Positions 53,313 through 63,137 of a stretch of DNA of 64,000 nt are shown piece by piece. Source of the stretch: Limosilactobacillus caviae (lineage in GTDB: Bacteria; Bacillota; Bacilli; Lactobacillales; Lactobacillaceae); assembly GCF_014635905.1 (NCBI RefSeq), contig NZ_BMDS01000001.1, positions 434,001 through 498,000 of the forward strand. Reading direction: 5' to 3'. The position numbers and the translations under genes were made by a program. Numbering within the stretch: position 1 is the stretch's first letter; the number at the start of each line of letters is the position of its first letter. The notes beneath the pieces are model-generated. The model saw only the letters and a program-made list of their open reading frames with translations. It searched no databases and had not been told where the DNA came from.

Positions 53313-55724
53313 ATGGCAGTAGATTACGATTCCAAGAAGTATTTGGAAAGTGTTGATGCTTACTGGCGTGCAGCTAACTACCTTTCAGTTGGTACATTGT
53401 TCTTAATGGGTGATCCATTATTACGCCAACCATTAAAGGCTGAAGACGTTAAGCCAAAGCCAATTGGTCACTGGGGTACTATTGTTCCTCAAAACTTCAT
53501 TTACGCACACTTAAACCGTGTAATTAAGAAGTATGACCTTGATATGTTCTACATTGAAGGTTCAGGTCACGGTGGCCAAGTTATGGTTAACAACTCATAC
53601 TTGGATGGTTCATACACTGAAATTTATCCTGAATACACACAAGACACTAAGGGAATGGCTAAGTTATTCAAGCACTTCTCATTCCCAGGCGGTACTGCAT
53701 CTCACGCCGCACCTGAAACTCCAGGTTCAATCCACGAAGGTGGGGAACTTGGTTACTCACTTTCACACGGTGTAGGTGCTATCTTAGATAACCCTGATGT
53801 TATCGCTGCTGTTGAAATTGGTGATGGTGAAGCTGAAACTGGTCCATTAATGGCATCATGGTTCTCAGACAAGTTCATCAACCCAATCAAGGATGGTGCG
53901 GTATTACCAATCATCCAAGTTAACGGATTCAAGATTTCTAACCCTACTATTCTTTCACGGATGAGTGACGAAGAACTTACTAAGTACTTCGAAGGTATGG
54001 GCTGGAAGCCATACTTCGTATCTGCTTACAAAGAAGCTGACCGTGATGGCGAATTCGATGGTTACAAGCCACACATGGAAGTTCACGAACAAATGGCTAA
54101 GACTATGGATAAGGCTGTTGAAGAAATCAAGGCTATCCAAAAGAACGCTCGTGAAAACAACGATGATTCATTACCACAATGGCCATTAATCATCTTCCGT
54201 GCACCTAAGGGTTGGACTGGTCCTACTAAGGATCTTGATGGTAACCCAATCGAAAACTCATTCCGTGCTCACCAAATTCCTATTCCAGTATCACAAGATG
54301 ACATGGAACATAAGGACATGCTTATTGACTGGATGAAGTCATACAAGCCAGAAGAATTGTTTGACGAAAACGGTCACCCAGTTGCTCTTGTTGAAGAGAA
54401 CACACCAGAAGGTAACCGTCGTATGGCTATGAACCCTATCACTAATGGTGGTATCGATCCTAAGCCACTTGTATTACCAAACTACCGTGACTTTGCTGTT
54501 GACGTTCAAACTCCAGGTTCTGTTGTAAAGCAAGATATGCTTGAATGGGGTAAGTACCTCAGCAAGATGGCTGAATTGAACCCAACTAACTTCCGTGGAT
54601 TTGGTCCTGACGAATCTAAGTCAAACCGTCTTTACGCATTCCTTGACAACCAAAAGCGTCAATGGATGGAAGGCATTCACGAACCAAACGATGAAAACGT
54701 TGCTCCACAAGGTCGGATGATTGATTCACAACTTTCAGAACACCAAGCTGAAGGATTCCTTGAAGGTTACACATTAACTGGTCGTCACGGATTCTTCGCG
54801 ACTTATGAAGCATTCGGTCGTGTTGTTGATTCAATGCTTACTCAACACATGAAGTGGTTACGTAAGGCTAAGGATCTTTACTGGCGTCGTCAATACCCAG
54901 CATTGAACTTTGTTGATACTTCAACTGTATTCCAACAAGACCACAACGGTTACACTCACCAAGATCCAGGTCTATTGACTCACTTATTTGAAAAGGAACG
55001 TCCAGACCTTGTTAAGGAATACTTACCTGCTGATACTAACTCACTTATGGCTGTATCAAACAAGGCATTCCGTAACCAAGAATGTATCAACCTCTTTGTA
55101 ACTTCAAAGCACCCACGTGCACAATGGTTCTCCATTGATGAAGCTACTGAATTAGTTGACAATGGTCTTGGCTACATCAACTGGGCATCTACTGACCAAG
55201 GTAGCGAACCAGATGTTGTATTTGCTTCAGCTGGTACTGAACCTACTGAAGAAGCTCTTGCAGCTATTGACATTCTTCATGACAACTTCCCTGAATTGAA
55301 GATTCGTTACATCAACATCATTGAAATCATGAAGTTGATGAAGCAAGACAAGAACCCAGAAGGTTTGTCTGACGCAGAATTCAACCGTTACTTCACTACT
55401 GACAAGCCAGTTATCTTTGCATGGCACGGATTCCGTGACATGATCCAAGCATTGTTCTTCGATCGTGCAAACCGTAACGTTCACATTCACTCATACGAAG
55501 AAAATGGTGACATCACCACTCCATTCGACATGCGTGTATTGAACGAACTTGACCGGTTCCACTTAGCTAAGGACGCTATCCAAAGTGTTCCTGGTTACGA
55601 ACAAAAGAGTGCTGCATTTGTTGCCAAGATGGACAACATGATTAACAAGCACAACCACTACATCCGTTCAGAAGGTAAGGACTTACCAGAAGTTACTAAC
55701 TGGACTTGGAAGGGTCTTAAGTAA
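53313..55724 (+). CDS. xpkA: Xylulose-5-phosphate/fructose-6-phosphate phosphoketolase
   Basis: An 803-residue thiamine-diphosphate enzyme, key to heterofermentative sugar breakdown. It splits xylulose-5-phosphate (and possibly fructose-6-phosphate) to acetyl phosphate and glyceraldehyde-3-phosphate. [37 protein letters not shown] and [20 protein letters not shown] are phosphoketolase signatures. Codon use is strongly biased (for example AAG, CCA and TAC preferred) compared with its neighbours, as in highly expressed genes. It starts at the ATG after AAGGAG; a TTG further upstream is unlikely. Confidence 0.97.
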   Translation: MAVDYDSKKYLESVDAYWRAANYLSVGTLFLMGDPLLRQPLKAEDVKPKPIGHWGTIVPQNFIYAHLNRVIKKYDLDMFYIEGSGHGGQVMVNNSYLDGSYTEIYPEYTQDTKGMAKLFKHFSFPGGTASHAAPETPGSIHEGGELGYSLSHGVGAILDNPDVIAAVEIGDGEAETGPLMASWFSDKFINPIKDGAVLPIIQVNGFKISNPTILSRMSDEELTKYFEGMGWKPYFVSAYKEADRDGEFDGYKPHMEVHEQMAKTMDKAVEEIKAIQKNARENNDDSLPQWPLIIFRAPKGWTGPTKDLDGNPIENSFRAHQIPIPVSQDDMEHKDMLIDWMKSYKPEELFDENGHPVALVEENTPEGNRRMAMNPITNGGIDPKPLVLPNYRDFAVDVQTPGSVVKQDMLEWGKYLSKMAELNPTNFRGFGPDESKSNRLYAFLDNQKRQWMEGIHEPNDENVAPQGRMIDSQLSEHQAEGFLEGYTLTGRHGFFATYEAFGRVVDSMLTQHMKWLRKAKDLYWRRQYPALNFVDTSTVFQQDHNGYTHQDPGLLTHLFEKERPDLVKEYLPADTNSLMAVSNKAFRNQECINLFVTSKHPRAQWFSIDEATELVDNGLGYINWASTDQGSEPDVVFASAGTEPTEEALAAIDILHDNFPELKIRYINIIEIMKLMKQDKNPEGLSDAEFNRYFTTDKPVIFAWHGFRDMIQALFFDRANRNVHIHSYEENGDITTPFDMRVLNELDRFHLAKDAIQSVPGYEQKSAAFVAKMDNMINKHNHYIRSEGKDLPEVTNWTWKGLK

Positions 55725-55763
55725 TCAATAATACTGATTGCTAATTAAACACTTAATAAATAC

Positions 55764-55809
55764 AAGAGGCAGGAAAAAGCAAAAGCTTTCTCCCGCCTCT
55801 TCTTTTTTT
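55764..55809 (+). terminator. Terminator of the phosphoketolase gene
   Basis: A 17-bp stem with two mismatches (AAGAGGCAGGAAAAAGC with 55785-55801), an AAAA loop and a run of seven T residues. Confidence 0.92.
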
Positions 55810-55819
55810 ATTGTTTTAT

Positions 55820-55834
55820 TTGTAAACGCTATTA
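55820..55834. promoter_or_regulatory. Candidate cre (CcpA) site upstream of the amino-acid permease
   Basis: The bases TTGTAAACGCTATTA fit WTGNAANCGNWNNCW with one mismatch. It lies about 50 bp before the permease start. Inferred from motif only. Confidence 0.45.
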
Positions 55835-55881
55835 AATAAGAATAGAATTTAAATGTAGAGTATTGGTTTGTTCTTAAGAGA

Positions 55882-57249
55882 ATGAAGGTGGAGATCATTA
55901 GTAGTAAAAATGTAAGTTCTAAGAAATTATCCTTTATTTCAATTTATTTTTTAGGTATTAACAGTGTTATTGGTTCTGGAGCTTTCCTGTTACCACAAGC
56001 TATTTATAAAGATATGAATTTAGCCAGTGTCCTGGTTTTGCTTTGTGCGGCAATTACTGTTAGTATGGTCGCTTTATGCTATGCTGATCTTTCTAGCAGG
56101 TTTACTGGTTCAGGAGCAGCGTGGCTTTATTCGTATAATGCATTTGGTCGCTTTACAGGATATGAATTAGGGATCTTTACGTGGTTTCTTGGCTGTTGTA
56201 CGCTGTCGGCAGAAGTTGTTGCACTGCTAACAACATTGCGGAGCTTTTTACCGATTTTCGATAATCACCTAGTGTACTATGTTTCTGTATTTGGATTGAT
56301 ATTATTATTCTCGCTGATTAATTTCTTTGGTCGTACATTAGTAAAAATGGTCGATAATCTTTCTTCGGCTGCTAAGATGATTACGATTATTATATTTATT
56401 ATTGTTGGTGCATTTTGCATTCACTTTGCTAATTTCTCGCCAGTTATCCCACACGCTGCAATGACTGGAGCAATGCCATTTGCAAAACATTTTGGAGCAG
56501 CATTTAGTGTTGTTTTCTATATGTTTACTGGTTTTTCCTTTATTCCAATTGCGGCTAAGCAAATGACAAATCCGGAAAAGAATATTCCACGGGTATTAAT
56601 TGCGGTAATGGTAAGTGTAACGATTATGTATTCGCTAATGATGGTAGTTGCCATTGGGATTTTAGGAACTAGCATGGCTAATTATAGTACACCGATTGCT
56701 AATGCCTTTGAGACTGGTGTCGGTCGATGGGGCTACATCTTGGTAATTGCTGGAATGTTAATTAGTATATTTGGCGTTGCTTTCACGGCATCCTTTAATA
56801 CCCCATCATTAATTGCATCGTTAGCAAGTGAGCACGCTATGTTGCCAAAGTGGATAGGTAAACGAAATAAGCACGATGCCCCGTGGGTTGCGATTATCCT
56901 TACAGCTGTTGTATCCCTTATATTGGTTACTCAATCTTACTTATTCCTTGTTTCCTGCATTGTGTTGGCATCATTCGTTCAGTATGTACCATCGATTTTA
57001 GCAGTGATTAAGTTTAAGCATACTAATGAATTCCCCAATCATGGATTTAAGCTGCCTGGAAAATATATTATCCCAGTACTGGCCTTGTTAATTTCCTGCT
57101 ACATGGTAACTAATTTTACAATTAAAACAATAACGGTTGGTGTTGTTGTTGCGGTAGTAGCAGCAGTATCTTATTTCTTTATTAAACGTGATGAAGAACA
57201 CGAAGCACGCCACCAAGAAAAATTAGCTAAACTAAGAATAAAACGTTAA
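55882..57249 (+). CDS. APC-superfamily amino-acid permease
   Basis: A 455-residue membrane transporter with about 12 hydrophobic helices. The APC opening LGINSVIGSGAFLLPQAIY carries the glycine-rich unwound helix 1 motif, and GSGAAWLYSYNAFGRFTGY and the helix 6 region FYMFTGFSFIPIAAKQMTNPEK are typical. Substrate is unknown. The ATG at 55882 has a poor ribosome-binding site; the GGTGGAG right after it hints at a later start, but no standard start codon follows closely. Confidence 0.88.
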   Translation: MKVEIISSKNVSSKKLSFISIYFLGINSVIGSGAFLLPQAIYKDMNLASVLVLLCAAITVSMVALCYADLSSRFTGSGAAWLYSYNAFGRFTGYELGIFTWFLGCCTLSAEVVALLTTLRSFLPIFDNHLVYYVSVFGLILLFSLINFFGRTLVKMVDNLSSAAKMITIIIFIIVGAFCIHFANFSPVIPHAAMTGAMPFAKHFGAAFSVVFYMFTGFSFIPIAAKQMTNPEKNIPRVLIAVMVSVTIMYSLMMVVAIGILGTSMANYSTPIANAFETGVGRWGYILVIAGMLISIFGVAFTASFNTPSLIASLASEHAMLPKWIGKRNKHDAPWVAIILTAVVSLILVTQSYLFLVSCIVLASFVQYVPSILAVIKFKHTNEFPNHGFKLPGKYIIPVLALLISCYMVTNFTIKTITVGVVVAVVAAVSYFFIKRDEEHEARHQEKLAKLRIKR

Positions 57250-57283
57250 AATTTAAAAAACATGACGAATAAGAGGTGATTTA

Positions 57284-58030
57284 ATGGAATTAACGATAAA
57301 AAGAGATGGCTTGAAGTTATATGGACTTCTTGAAGGAACAACGACAATCAAAAATGATACTGTGGCAATCCTGATGCATGGATTTAAAGGCAACTTAGGG
57401 TATGATGATTCTGCAATCCTCTATGCTCTTTCCCATTATTTGAACCAGCAGGGAATACCGACATTACGCTTTGATTTTGATGGTGCCGGTAATAGCGATG
57501 GTGATTTTGCGGATATGACAGTATTTAGCGAAATCCTTGATGGGATGAAGATTATTGACTATGCTCATACAACGATGCAAGCGAAGAAAATTTATCTAAT
57601 CGGTCATTCACAAGGCGGGGTTGTTGCTTCTATGTTGGCTGGCTATTATCGTGATATTATTACTAAGCTTGTGTTATTAGCACCAGCAGCCAGCTTGAAA
57701 GACGATGCGTTAAAGGGTATTTGTCAAGGCAGTCATTATGATTCTAACCACATTCCAGAAACGGTTAATGTTAGTGGCTATTCAGTTGGTGGTGGCTATT
57801 TTCGGACTGCCCAGCTAATGCCAATTTATGAAACAGCTCAACATTATGGCGGTCCGACACTATTAATCCACGGAGAAGCTGATAAGGTTGTTTCACCAGC
57901 AGCTTCGCAAAAGTATAATGTAATCATGCCTAATAGCAAGCTGCATTTAATTCCTGATGAGGGTCATATGTTTAATGGCGCTAAACGACAGGAAATCCTC
58001 GAGTTGGTCGCTAGTTTCTTAAAACAATAA
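57284..58030 (+). CDS. Alpha/beta hydrolase, cinnamoyl (feruloyl) esterase-like
   Basis: A 248-residue serine hydrolase resembling the L. johnsonii cinnamoyl esterases. It has the oxyanion HGF segment in LMHGFKGN (residues 30-37), RFDFDGAGNSDGDF, the nucleophile Ser109 in GHSQGGVVASMLAG, LIHGEADKVVSP with the Asp and the catalytic His in DEGHMF. It would release hydroxycinnamic acids from plant esters. It is 34 bp after the permease gene, with which it may be co-transcribed. Confidence 0.87.
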   Translation: MELTIKRDGLKLYGLLEGTTTIKNDTVAILMHGFKGNLGYDDSAILYALSHYLNQQGIPTLRFDFDGAGNSDGDFADMTVFSEILDGMKIIDYAHTTMQAKKIYLIGHSQGGVVASMLAGYYRDIITKLVLLAPAASLKDDALKGICQGSHYDSNHIPETVNVSGYSVGGGYFRTAQLMPIYETAQHYGGPTLLIHGEADKVVSPAASQKYNVIMPNSKLHLIPDEGHMFNGAKRQEILELVASFLKQ

Positions 58031-58047
58031 AATAACTAATAAGATGC

Positions 58048-58091
58048 AAAAAGTCTTTATCGGTAATATGCTCTAACGGTAAGGGCTTTTT
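58048..58091 (+). terminator. Terminator after the esterase gene
   Basis: A 15-bp stem including three G-U pairs (58048-58062 with 58077-58091) and a T-rich 3' end (TTTTTCCTTTTT). Confidence 0.85.
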
Positions 58092-58185
58092 CCTTTTTCA
58101 AAGGCTTCTGTCGTTCTCCTATTTCATGGTATAATTTAACGTCAGATTGTATCAGAAAAAGAAATAAAGGAATGAGTGATTAACG

Positions 58186-59538
58186 ATGAACTCAATCAAA
58201 GCAGCGTGTAAAACCTACTTGGTAATTGGGTCGCTGATTTTTGGAATGTTATTTGGGGCCGGAAATTTAATTTTTCCAGTACATTTAGGACAACTAGCAG
58301 GTAGTCAATGGATCTCAGCGACAGGAGGATTCTTGCTTTCAGGGGTATTTTTACCGTTATTCGCATTACTTGCCATTAGTATTACGCATGCGAATGGATT
58401 GTATGAATTAGCCCTGCCAAACGGGAAGAAATTTGCATTAATCTTTCTTATTTTGGTTCAAATAATTATTGGCCCGTTATGTGCAACGCCACGAACAGCA
58501 ACAGTGCCTTATACTATCGGGATTGCACCATATTTAAGTAAGGGAATGCAAGGCTGGGGGCTGCTTGCATATACTGGTGCTTTTTTCTTAATTGTGTATT
58601 TTTTTGCAATTCGTGAAGGAAAAATCACCGAAATAATTGGGAAAATTTTGAACCCGCTCTTCTTGATAATGCTATTTTTGATTTTCTTATTAGCATTTCT
58701 CCATCCTATGGGAAGCACAGCTACGGCTCAACCAACAGCAGGCTATGTTAACCACGCGTTTAGCAATGGTTTTGTTCAGGGTTATAACACGGTTGATGCG
58801 TTAGCTGCATTAGTCTTTGGGGTTACGATCATTACGGCGGTGCGGCAATTAGGCTTTAAGAGTCAACAATCAGTTTCTCTAGCGACAACTAAAGGAGGCC
58901 TAATTGGAATTCTTGGAATAGGGGTCTTGTATATTGGATTAATATACTTAGGGACTACTAGCCGCCATCAATTTGCGATTGCTGAAAATGGGGGAACAAC
59001 CCTTAACCAGATTGCTCATTATTATATGGGAGATTTTGGAAATATTTTATTGCTTACTCTTGCAACGATTACTTGTATGACGACGGCAATGGGGTTAGTA
59101 GTTGCCTTTGCGCAAGATTTTCATTACCGTTTCCCCCAGATTTCATATAAAGCTTTCTTACGTGGCAACTGCTTATTATCATTTTTAGTAGCTAACATGG
59201 GCCTAGATCGAATTGTTTCATGGTCAAAACCGATTTTGATGTTTCTTTATCCATTAGCAATTGTGCTGATCCTCCTTGGGATTTTTTCACCTCTTTTTAA
59301 AGGTGCTAGTTTAATCTATCGAATTACAACGGGAATTACAATGATTCCGGCCTTCTTTGATATGGTAAATGCATTTCCGCCTGCTTTGCGGGATACGTCA
59401 TTTAGCATGTCGCTAATTCATTTTGCAGAACAATATTTGCCGCTATATCATTTAGGATTTAGTTGGTTGATTTTTACTTTTATTGGAATTGTCATTAGTG
59501 TTTGTATTTGGTACCCTCAACAGAGGAGTCGTGTATAA
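58186..59538 (+). CDS. brnQ: Branched-chain amino-acid transporter of the LIVCS family (BrnQ)
   Basis: A 450-residue membrane protein with about 12 helices. It has the family opening LIFGMLFGAGNLIFPVHLGQLAG, then PLCATPRTATVPYTIGIAP and FVQGYNTVDALAALVFGVTI, all diagnostic for BrnQ carriers, which take up leucine, isoleucine and valine with a cation. AAAGGA precedes the ATG. It stands alone between a terminator and the ROK gene, which begins 27 bp downstream and may be co-transcribed. Confidence 0.94.
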   Translation: MNSIKAACKTYLVIGSLIFGMLFGAGNLIFPVHLGQLAGSQWISATGGFLLSGVFLPLFALLAISITHANGLYELALPNGKKFALIFLILVQIIIGPLCATPRTATVPYTIGIAPYLSKGMQGWGLLAYTGAFFLIVYFFAIREGKITEIIGKILNPLFLIMLFLIFLLAFLHPMGSTATAQPTAGYVNHAFSNGFVQGYNTVDALAALVFGVTIITAVRQLGFKSQQSVSLATTKGGLIGILGIGVLYIGLIYLGTTSRHQFAIAENGGTTLNQIAHYYMGDFGNILLLTLATITCMTTAMGLVVAFAQDFHYRFPQISYKAFLRGNCLLSFLVANMGLDRIVSWSKPILMFLYPLAIVLILLGIFSPLFKGASLIYRITTGITMIPAFFDMVNAFPPALRDTSFSMSLIHFAEQYLPLYHLGFSWLIFTFIGIVISVCIWYPQQRSRV

Positions 59539-59565
59539 TATAGGAGTAATGAGGAGGGGAGTACG

Positions 59566-60468
59566 ATGCAACGACAATATTTAAGTATTGATATTGGAGG
59601 AACGGAGATAAAGAGTGCGTTAATTGACCACTCAGGAAATATCTTTGAGAAGAATCACACATTAACTCCTCGCCAAAAAGAGGAATTTTTCACAAAAATA
59701 TTTGAGATAATTACTCCTGTTTTAGAAAAGATAACGGCAATTTGTGTCAGCGTTCCTGGAGTTGTTAATTCGGCTGCTGGTAAAGTAAAATTCACTGGTG
59801 CATTAGGGTTTATGGGAACGTTTAATTTTGCTTCCTATATTGAAGCACGGACGCATTGCCCTGTGTATGTTGGGAATGACGCTAACTGTGCAACTCTAGC
59901 CGAAATGTGGTTAGGTAACCTTAACGAGGTTCATAACGGTGCTGTAATCACGCTTGGAACTTCTGTTGGCGGTGGAATCGTGATTAATGATCAATTATTG
60001 CACGGCCCGCATTATCAAGCTGGAGAGCTTAGTGCGATGATTATAAATCATGATGTAGCAGATCCCCACTATTCGACTGTTGGCGCTACAACTTCTGCGG
60101 TAAAAATGATTGAAACAATAGCTGATGTCTGTGGAATAGCTGATAAAGAAGATGGACGGCGAGTATTTAAGGAGATTAACCCTCACAATCAGGTTGCTTG
60201 GTCATTATTTGAAAGTTTCTGCCGACGGGTTGCCATTCTAATCTTAAACCTTCAAACAGTTATGGATTTGGACCGGGTGCTTATTGGTGGGGGAATCAGT
60301 GCTCAGCATATTTTAATTGATGAAATAAAAAAACAGTTTAGACTTCTGCAACAAAGTGATTACCGTCTTCGGGATGATGTGACGATGCCGGAGATTATGG
60401 CTGCAAAGTTTGGTAATGAAGCTAATTTGTTAGGAGCATTATACGGATTATTATTAACAATTAAATAG
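59566..60468 (+). CDS. ROK-family sugar kinase-like protein
   Basis: A 300-residue ROK protein. It has the ATP-binding LSIDIGGTEIKSALID, ICVSVPGVVN, VGNDANCATLAEMW with the catalytic Asp, ITLGTSVGGGIVIN and the late VLIGGGISAQ. There is no DNA-binding domain, so it is a kinase rather than a repressor. The zinc-binding cysteine cluster (CxCGxxGCxE) normal in ROK kinases is absent; in its place the chain reads AGELSAMIINHDV. The substrate sugar is not known. Confidence 0.88.
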   Translation: MQRQYLSIDIGGTEIKSALIDHSGNIFEKNHTLTPRQKEEFFTKIFEIITPVLEKITAICVSVPGVVNSAAGKVKFTGALGFMGTFNFASYIEARTHCPVYVGNDANCATLAEMWLGNLNEVHNGAVITLGTSVGGGIVINDQLLHGPHYQAGELSAMIINHDVADPHYSTVGATTSAVKMIETIADVCGIADKEDGRRVFKEINPHNQVAWSLFESFCRRVAILILNLQTVMDLDRVLIGGGISAQHILIDEIKKQFRLLQQSDYRLRDDVTMPEIMAAKFGNEANLLGALYGLLLTIK

Positions 60469-60474
60469 TATATA

Positions 60475-60519
60475 AATGACCTCCAAGGGTAGGGTACGCC
60501 TAGCCATGGAGGTCGTTTT
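60475..60519. terminator. Terminator between the ROK gene and the GTPase gene
   Basis: A stem with GACCTCCA/TGGAGGTC at its base and an interrupted upper part (TAGG/CCTA), flanked by A-rich and T-rich ends (CGTTTTA). It lies between convergent genes. Confidence 0.8.
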
Positions 60520-60526
60520 AAATTAT

Positions 60527-62455
60527 CTATTTACGATATGGGAAATGAGCCATTGATGGTACTTTATCCCATGAAACTGGGAAGCCGGCACCATGAGCGC
60601 AAAAAACAGAGTCTGGCGAATTTTCTAAGTCTGCCACAGGATCATAATTACTACTTGCAATTAATTCAGCTGAATTATGACATGGCTGATACCCATCGAC
60701 AATTAAATCAATTTGACCTTGTCCATGAGTGTAGGCACGCACCTTTTTAGGATAGTCACGCATTGCTGCAACCGGAGCTTTTCCGGTAATTATTGTCAAC
60801 TGAGAATTATCAGCTTCATCAAGCGTAAAAGTTCCATGCATTTGCTGGATATCATTTATTGCGCGCCCGACCTGATCTGCCGGAACTTGTAGATGAAATG
60901 TATACCATGGTTCAAGTAATTGACATGCGTTTTGCGACTTTAATTCCATAAGCCCTTGCCGAACTGCCCGCCAAGTAGCTTGTCGAAAGTCACCACCAAC
61001 TGTGTGTTTAATGTGTCCGCGACCACCAATAAGTGTAATTTTTACATCGGTAAGTGGCGCGCCGATAAGAACGCCACGATGTTCCTTTGCTTTAAGACTA
61101 GTTAGAATCTGATGCTGCCAATTACGGTCAAGGACATCAAGACTACAATCACTATTAACTGTAATTCCAGAGCCGCGTTTACCCGGTTCAAGAAATAAGT
61201 GGGCTTCTGCATAGTGGCGCAATGGTTCAAAGTGTCCCACCCCTTCAACCGTAGCTGTGATTGTTTCTTGATAGAGGACATTTCCTTCATCGAATTCTAC
61301 AGCCAGGTGATAGCGATTTAACAATATTTGCTGAAGAATTTGCAACTGAACCTCGCCCATAATCTGGATCTGAATCTCCTGTAGGTGAGGGCGCCAGGTA
61401 ACTTGCAGCTGCGGATCTTCATCTTCTAATTCTTTTAGCGCATTAAGACAAGCGTGTAGGTGAGTATTATCAACCTTAACCGCATAGCTTAGTACTGGCT
61501 TTATTGCAGGCGTAGGAAGCTGGGGGACGTTTCCTACGCCCATCCCTGGATAAGTGGAAGTAAGCCCGGTAATCGCTCCAACATCTCCCGCTTCTAAGAC
61601 CTGACTAGTAATAAATTTGGCACCGTTATATACGCGGATTTGATTAGCCTTTTCTTCGTTAAGTAAAACTTTTTTGGCAGGTAGTTTTCCACCGAGAACA
61701 CGGACCCAACTAAGGCGATTACCCTTTTCATCATGGGATATCTTGAATATTCGCGCCCCAAACTCTTGTGAAAAGGTCGGTGGAATAGTCCATTTTTCCA
61801 AACCGTTTAGGAAATTAATAATACCGTCTAACTTAAGTGCTGAACCGGTATAGCAAGGAAAGATTTTTCGTTGCTGAATTAATTGGCGAATTGTCCGCTC
61901 GTCGACTGTGCCGGTATTGAGATAGTTTTCTAAGACGGCATCATCTTGCATGGCAATATTTTCTACCACATCAGCAGTTAAATTATCAGTAAAATCAAGG
62001 CAGCCTGAAGAAAACGCTGCTTGTAGCTGTGCAATAACTTTTGTTGGGTTTGCGCCAACAGTATCGCTTTTATTAATAAAGATAAAGACAGGCACCTGGT
62101 AACGCTCTAAAAGCTGCCAGAGAGTAAGTGTATATCCTTGAATACCGTCGCTGGCAGAAACCACTAGAATGGCGTAATCAAGAACCGGCAAAACTTGTTC
62201 TGTTTGGCTGGCAAAGTCGACGTGTCCGGGAGTATCTAGCAATGTTAAATTAATATTTTGATACTTTAGTTCTGCTTGGTGGGTGAACAAGGTGATACCG
62301 CGTTGCTTCTCTAATGCATCGGGATCGAGGAAAGCATCACCGTTATCTACTCGTCCTAGTTTTCTAATTGCTCCGGTTTCATACATAAGCGCTTCAGTAA
62401 GAGTGGTTTTACCAGCGTCAACGTGAGCGACAATCCCGGTTACAATTTTCTTCAC
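60527..62455 (-). CDS. EF-G-like GTPase of the Tet(M)/Tet(O) ribosomal-protection family
   Basis: A 642-residue translation-factor GTPase. It has G1 IVAHVDAGKTTLTEALM, the G2 region EKQRGITLF, G3 DTPGHVDF, G4 NKSD, and the C-terminal HGAGFPVSWDKVPSMAH typical of ribosomal-protection proteins. It is chromosomal, without nearby mobile elements, so it may be a housekeeping or intrinsic variant; tetracycline protection is unproven. GTG at 62464 is an alternative start, but AGGTG is spaced 6 bases from the GTG at 62455, which aligns with TetM's own start. It follows the stress-protein gene directly. Confidence 0.88.
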   Translation of the reverse strand: MKKIVTGIVAHVDAGKTTLTEALMYETGAIRKLGRVDNGDAFLDPDALEKQRGITLFTHQAELKYQNINLTLLDTPGHVDFASQTEQVLPVLDYAILVVSASDGIQGYTLTLWQLLERYQVPVFIFINKSDTVGANPTKVIAQLQAAFSSGCLDFTDNLTADVVENIAMQDDAVLENYLNTGTVDERTIRQLIQQRKIFPCYTGSALKLDGIINFLNGLEKWTIPPTFSQEFGARIFKISHDEKGNRLSWVRVLGGKLPAKKVLLNEEKANQIRVYNGAKFITSQVLEAGDVGAITGLTSTYPGMGVGNVPQLPTPAIKPVLSYAVKVDNTHLHACLNALKELEDEDPQLQVTWRPHLQEIQIQIMGEVQLQILQQILLNRYHLAVEFDEGNVLYQETITATVEGVGHFEPLRHYAEAHLFLEPGKRGSGITVNSDCSLDVLDRNWQHQILTSLKAKEHRGVLIGAPLTDVKITLIGGRGHIKHTVGGDFRQATWRAVRQGLMELKSQNACQLLEPWYTFHLQVPADQVGRAINDIQQMHGTFTLDEADNSQLTIITGKAPVAAMRDYPKKVRAYTHGQGQIDLIVDGYQPCHNSAELIASSNYDPVADLENSPDSVFCAHGAGFPVSWDKVPSMAHFPYRK

Positions 62456-62464
62456 AGTGGTCAC

Positions 62465-62935
62465 CTAGTTAGCAGCGTGATCATTTTTGCGCACGACGAG
62501 GACGTCACACTTAGCCATTCGACTGACATAGTGGGTTACTGAACCAAGGACAAAGCGTTCGATCCCAGAAACACCAGTTGCACCAAGGACGATTAAATCG
62601 GTATTATGGTCAGCAGGGAATTCGTGGGCAATGACACGCTTAGGATTGCCAAAACGAATGTGGACATTAACATCTTTAACACCAGCATCAACCGCTTGCT
62701 TTTTTAAGTCATCCAAGCGTTCTTTTGTCATTTTAACGATATTATATGTCTCTTCATTACTAAGGGCAGCGTTACTGTATCCATCGGTTAATTGAGTAAC
62801 CTGAACAATTCGTAAAATATCAAGGCTTGCCTGGTTACGTAAAGCTGAATCGATGGCACTTTCTAAAACGTTGCTTGTGACTTTTGAGCCATCAACAGCG
62901 ACAAGAATATGCTTGTATTGGTAATTGTCTGTCAT
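62465..62935 (-). CDS. Universal stress protein (UspA family)
   Basis: A 156-residue UspA-type protein. It opens YKHILVAVDGSKVTSNVLESAI and has the ATP-binding GATGVSGIERFVLGSVTHYVSR (G-2X-G-9X-G-S/T) near the C-terminus, so it is likely of the ATP-binding class. It has a strong GGAGGTG ribosome-binding site and a palindromic AT-rich promoter region upstream. It is probably co-transcribed with the GTPase gene that starts right after its stop. Confidence 0.93.
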   Translation of the reverse strand: MTDNYQYKHILVAVDGSKVTSNVLESAIDSALRNQASLDILRIVQVTQLTDGYSNAALSNEETYNIVKMTKERLDDLKKQAVDAGVKDVNVHIRFGNPKRVIAHEFPADHNTDLIVLGATGVSGIERFVLGSVTHYVSRMAKCDVLVVRKNDHAAN

Positions 62936-62962
62936 AAATAGACACCTCCGAAAGTTTATACC

Positions 62963-62989
62963 TTTATTATAAATGGTTTTTATAATAAA
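62963..62989. promoter_or_regulatory. AT-rich perfect palindrome upstream of the universal stress protein gene
   Basis: Arms of 11 bases (TTTATTATAAA and TTTATAATAAA) are separated by 5 bases. Both strands contain TATAAT, so it may hold -10 boxes facing both ways; on the minus strand the box would sit about 30 bp upstream of the stress-protein start. Confidence 0.4.
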
Positions 62990-63032
62990 AAGCTGAAAAA
63001 AGGAAAGGATTTTTTACTTTGTTAACAAAACA

Positions 63033-63047
63033 TTGCAAACGCTTACC
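63033..63047. promoter_or_regulatory. Candidate cre (CcpA) site upstream of lplA
   Basis: The bases TTGCAAACGCTTACC match WTGNAANCGNWNNCW at every position but the last, the best such site in the window. It lies 91 bp before the lplA start. Inferred from motif only. Confidence 0.55.
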
Positions 63048-63137
63048 AAAAGACGTAAACTACATTTGGATGACTAAATGACAAAATTATATTTTTAGTC
63101 TATTATTGTTGATGTTTTCACAAGAGGAGTGCTTATT

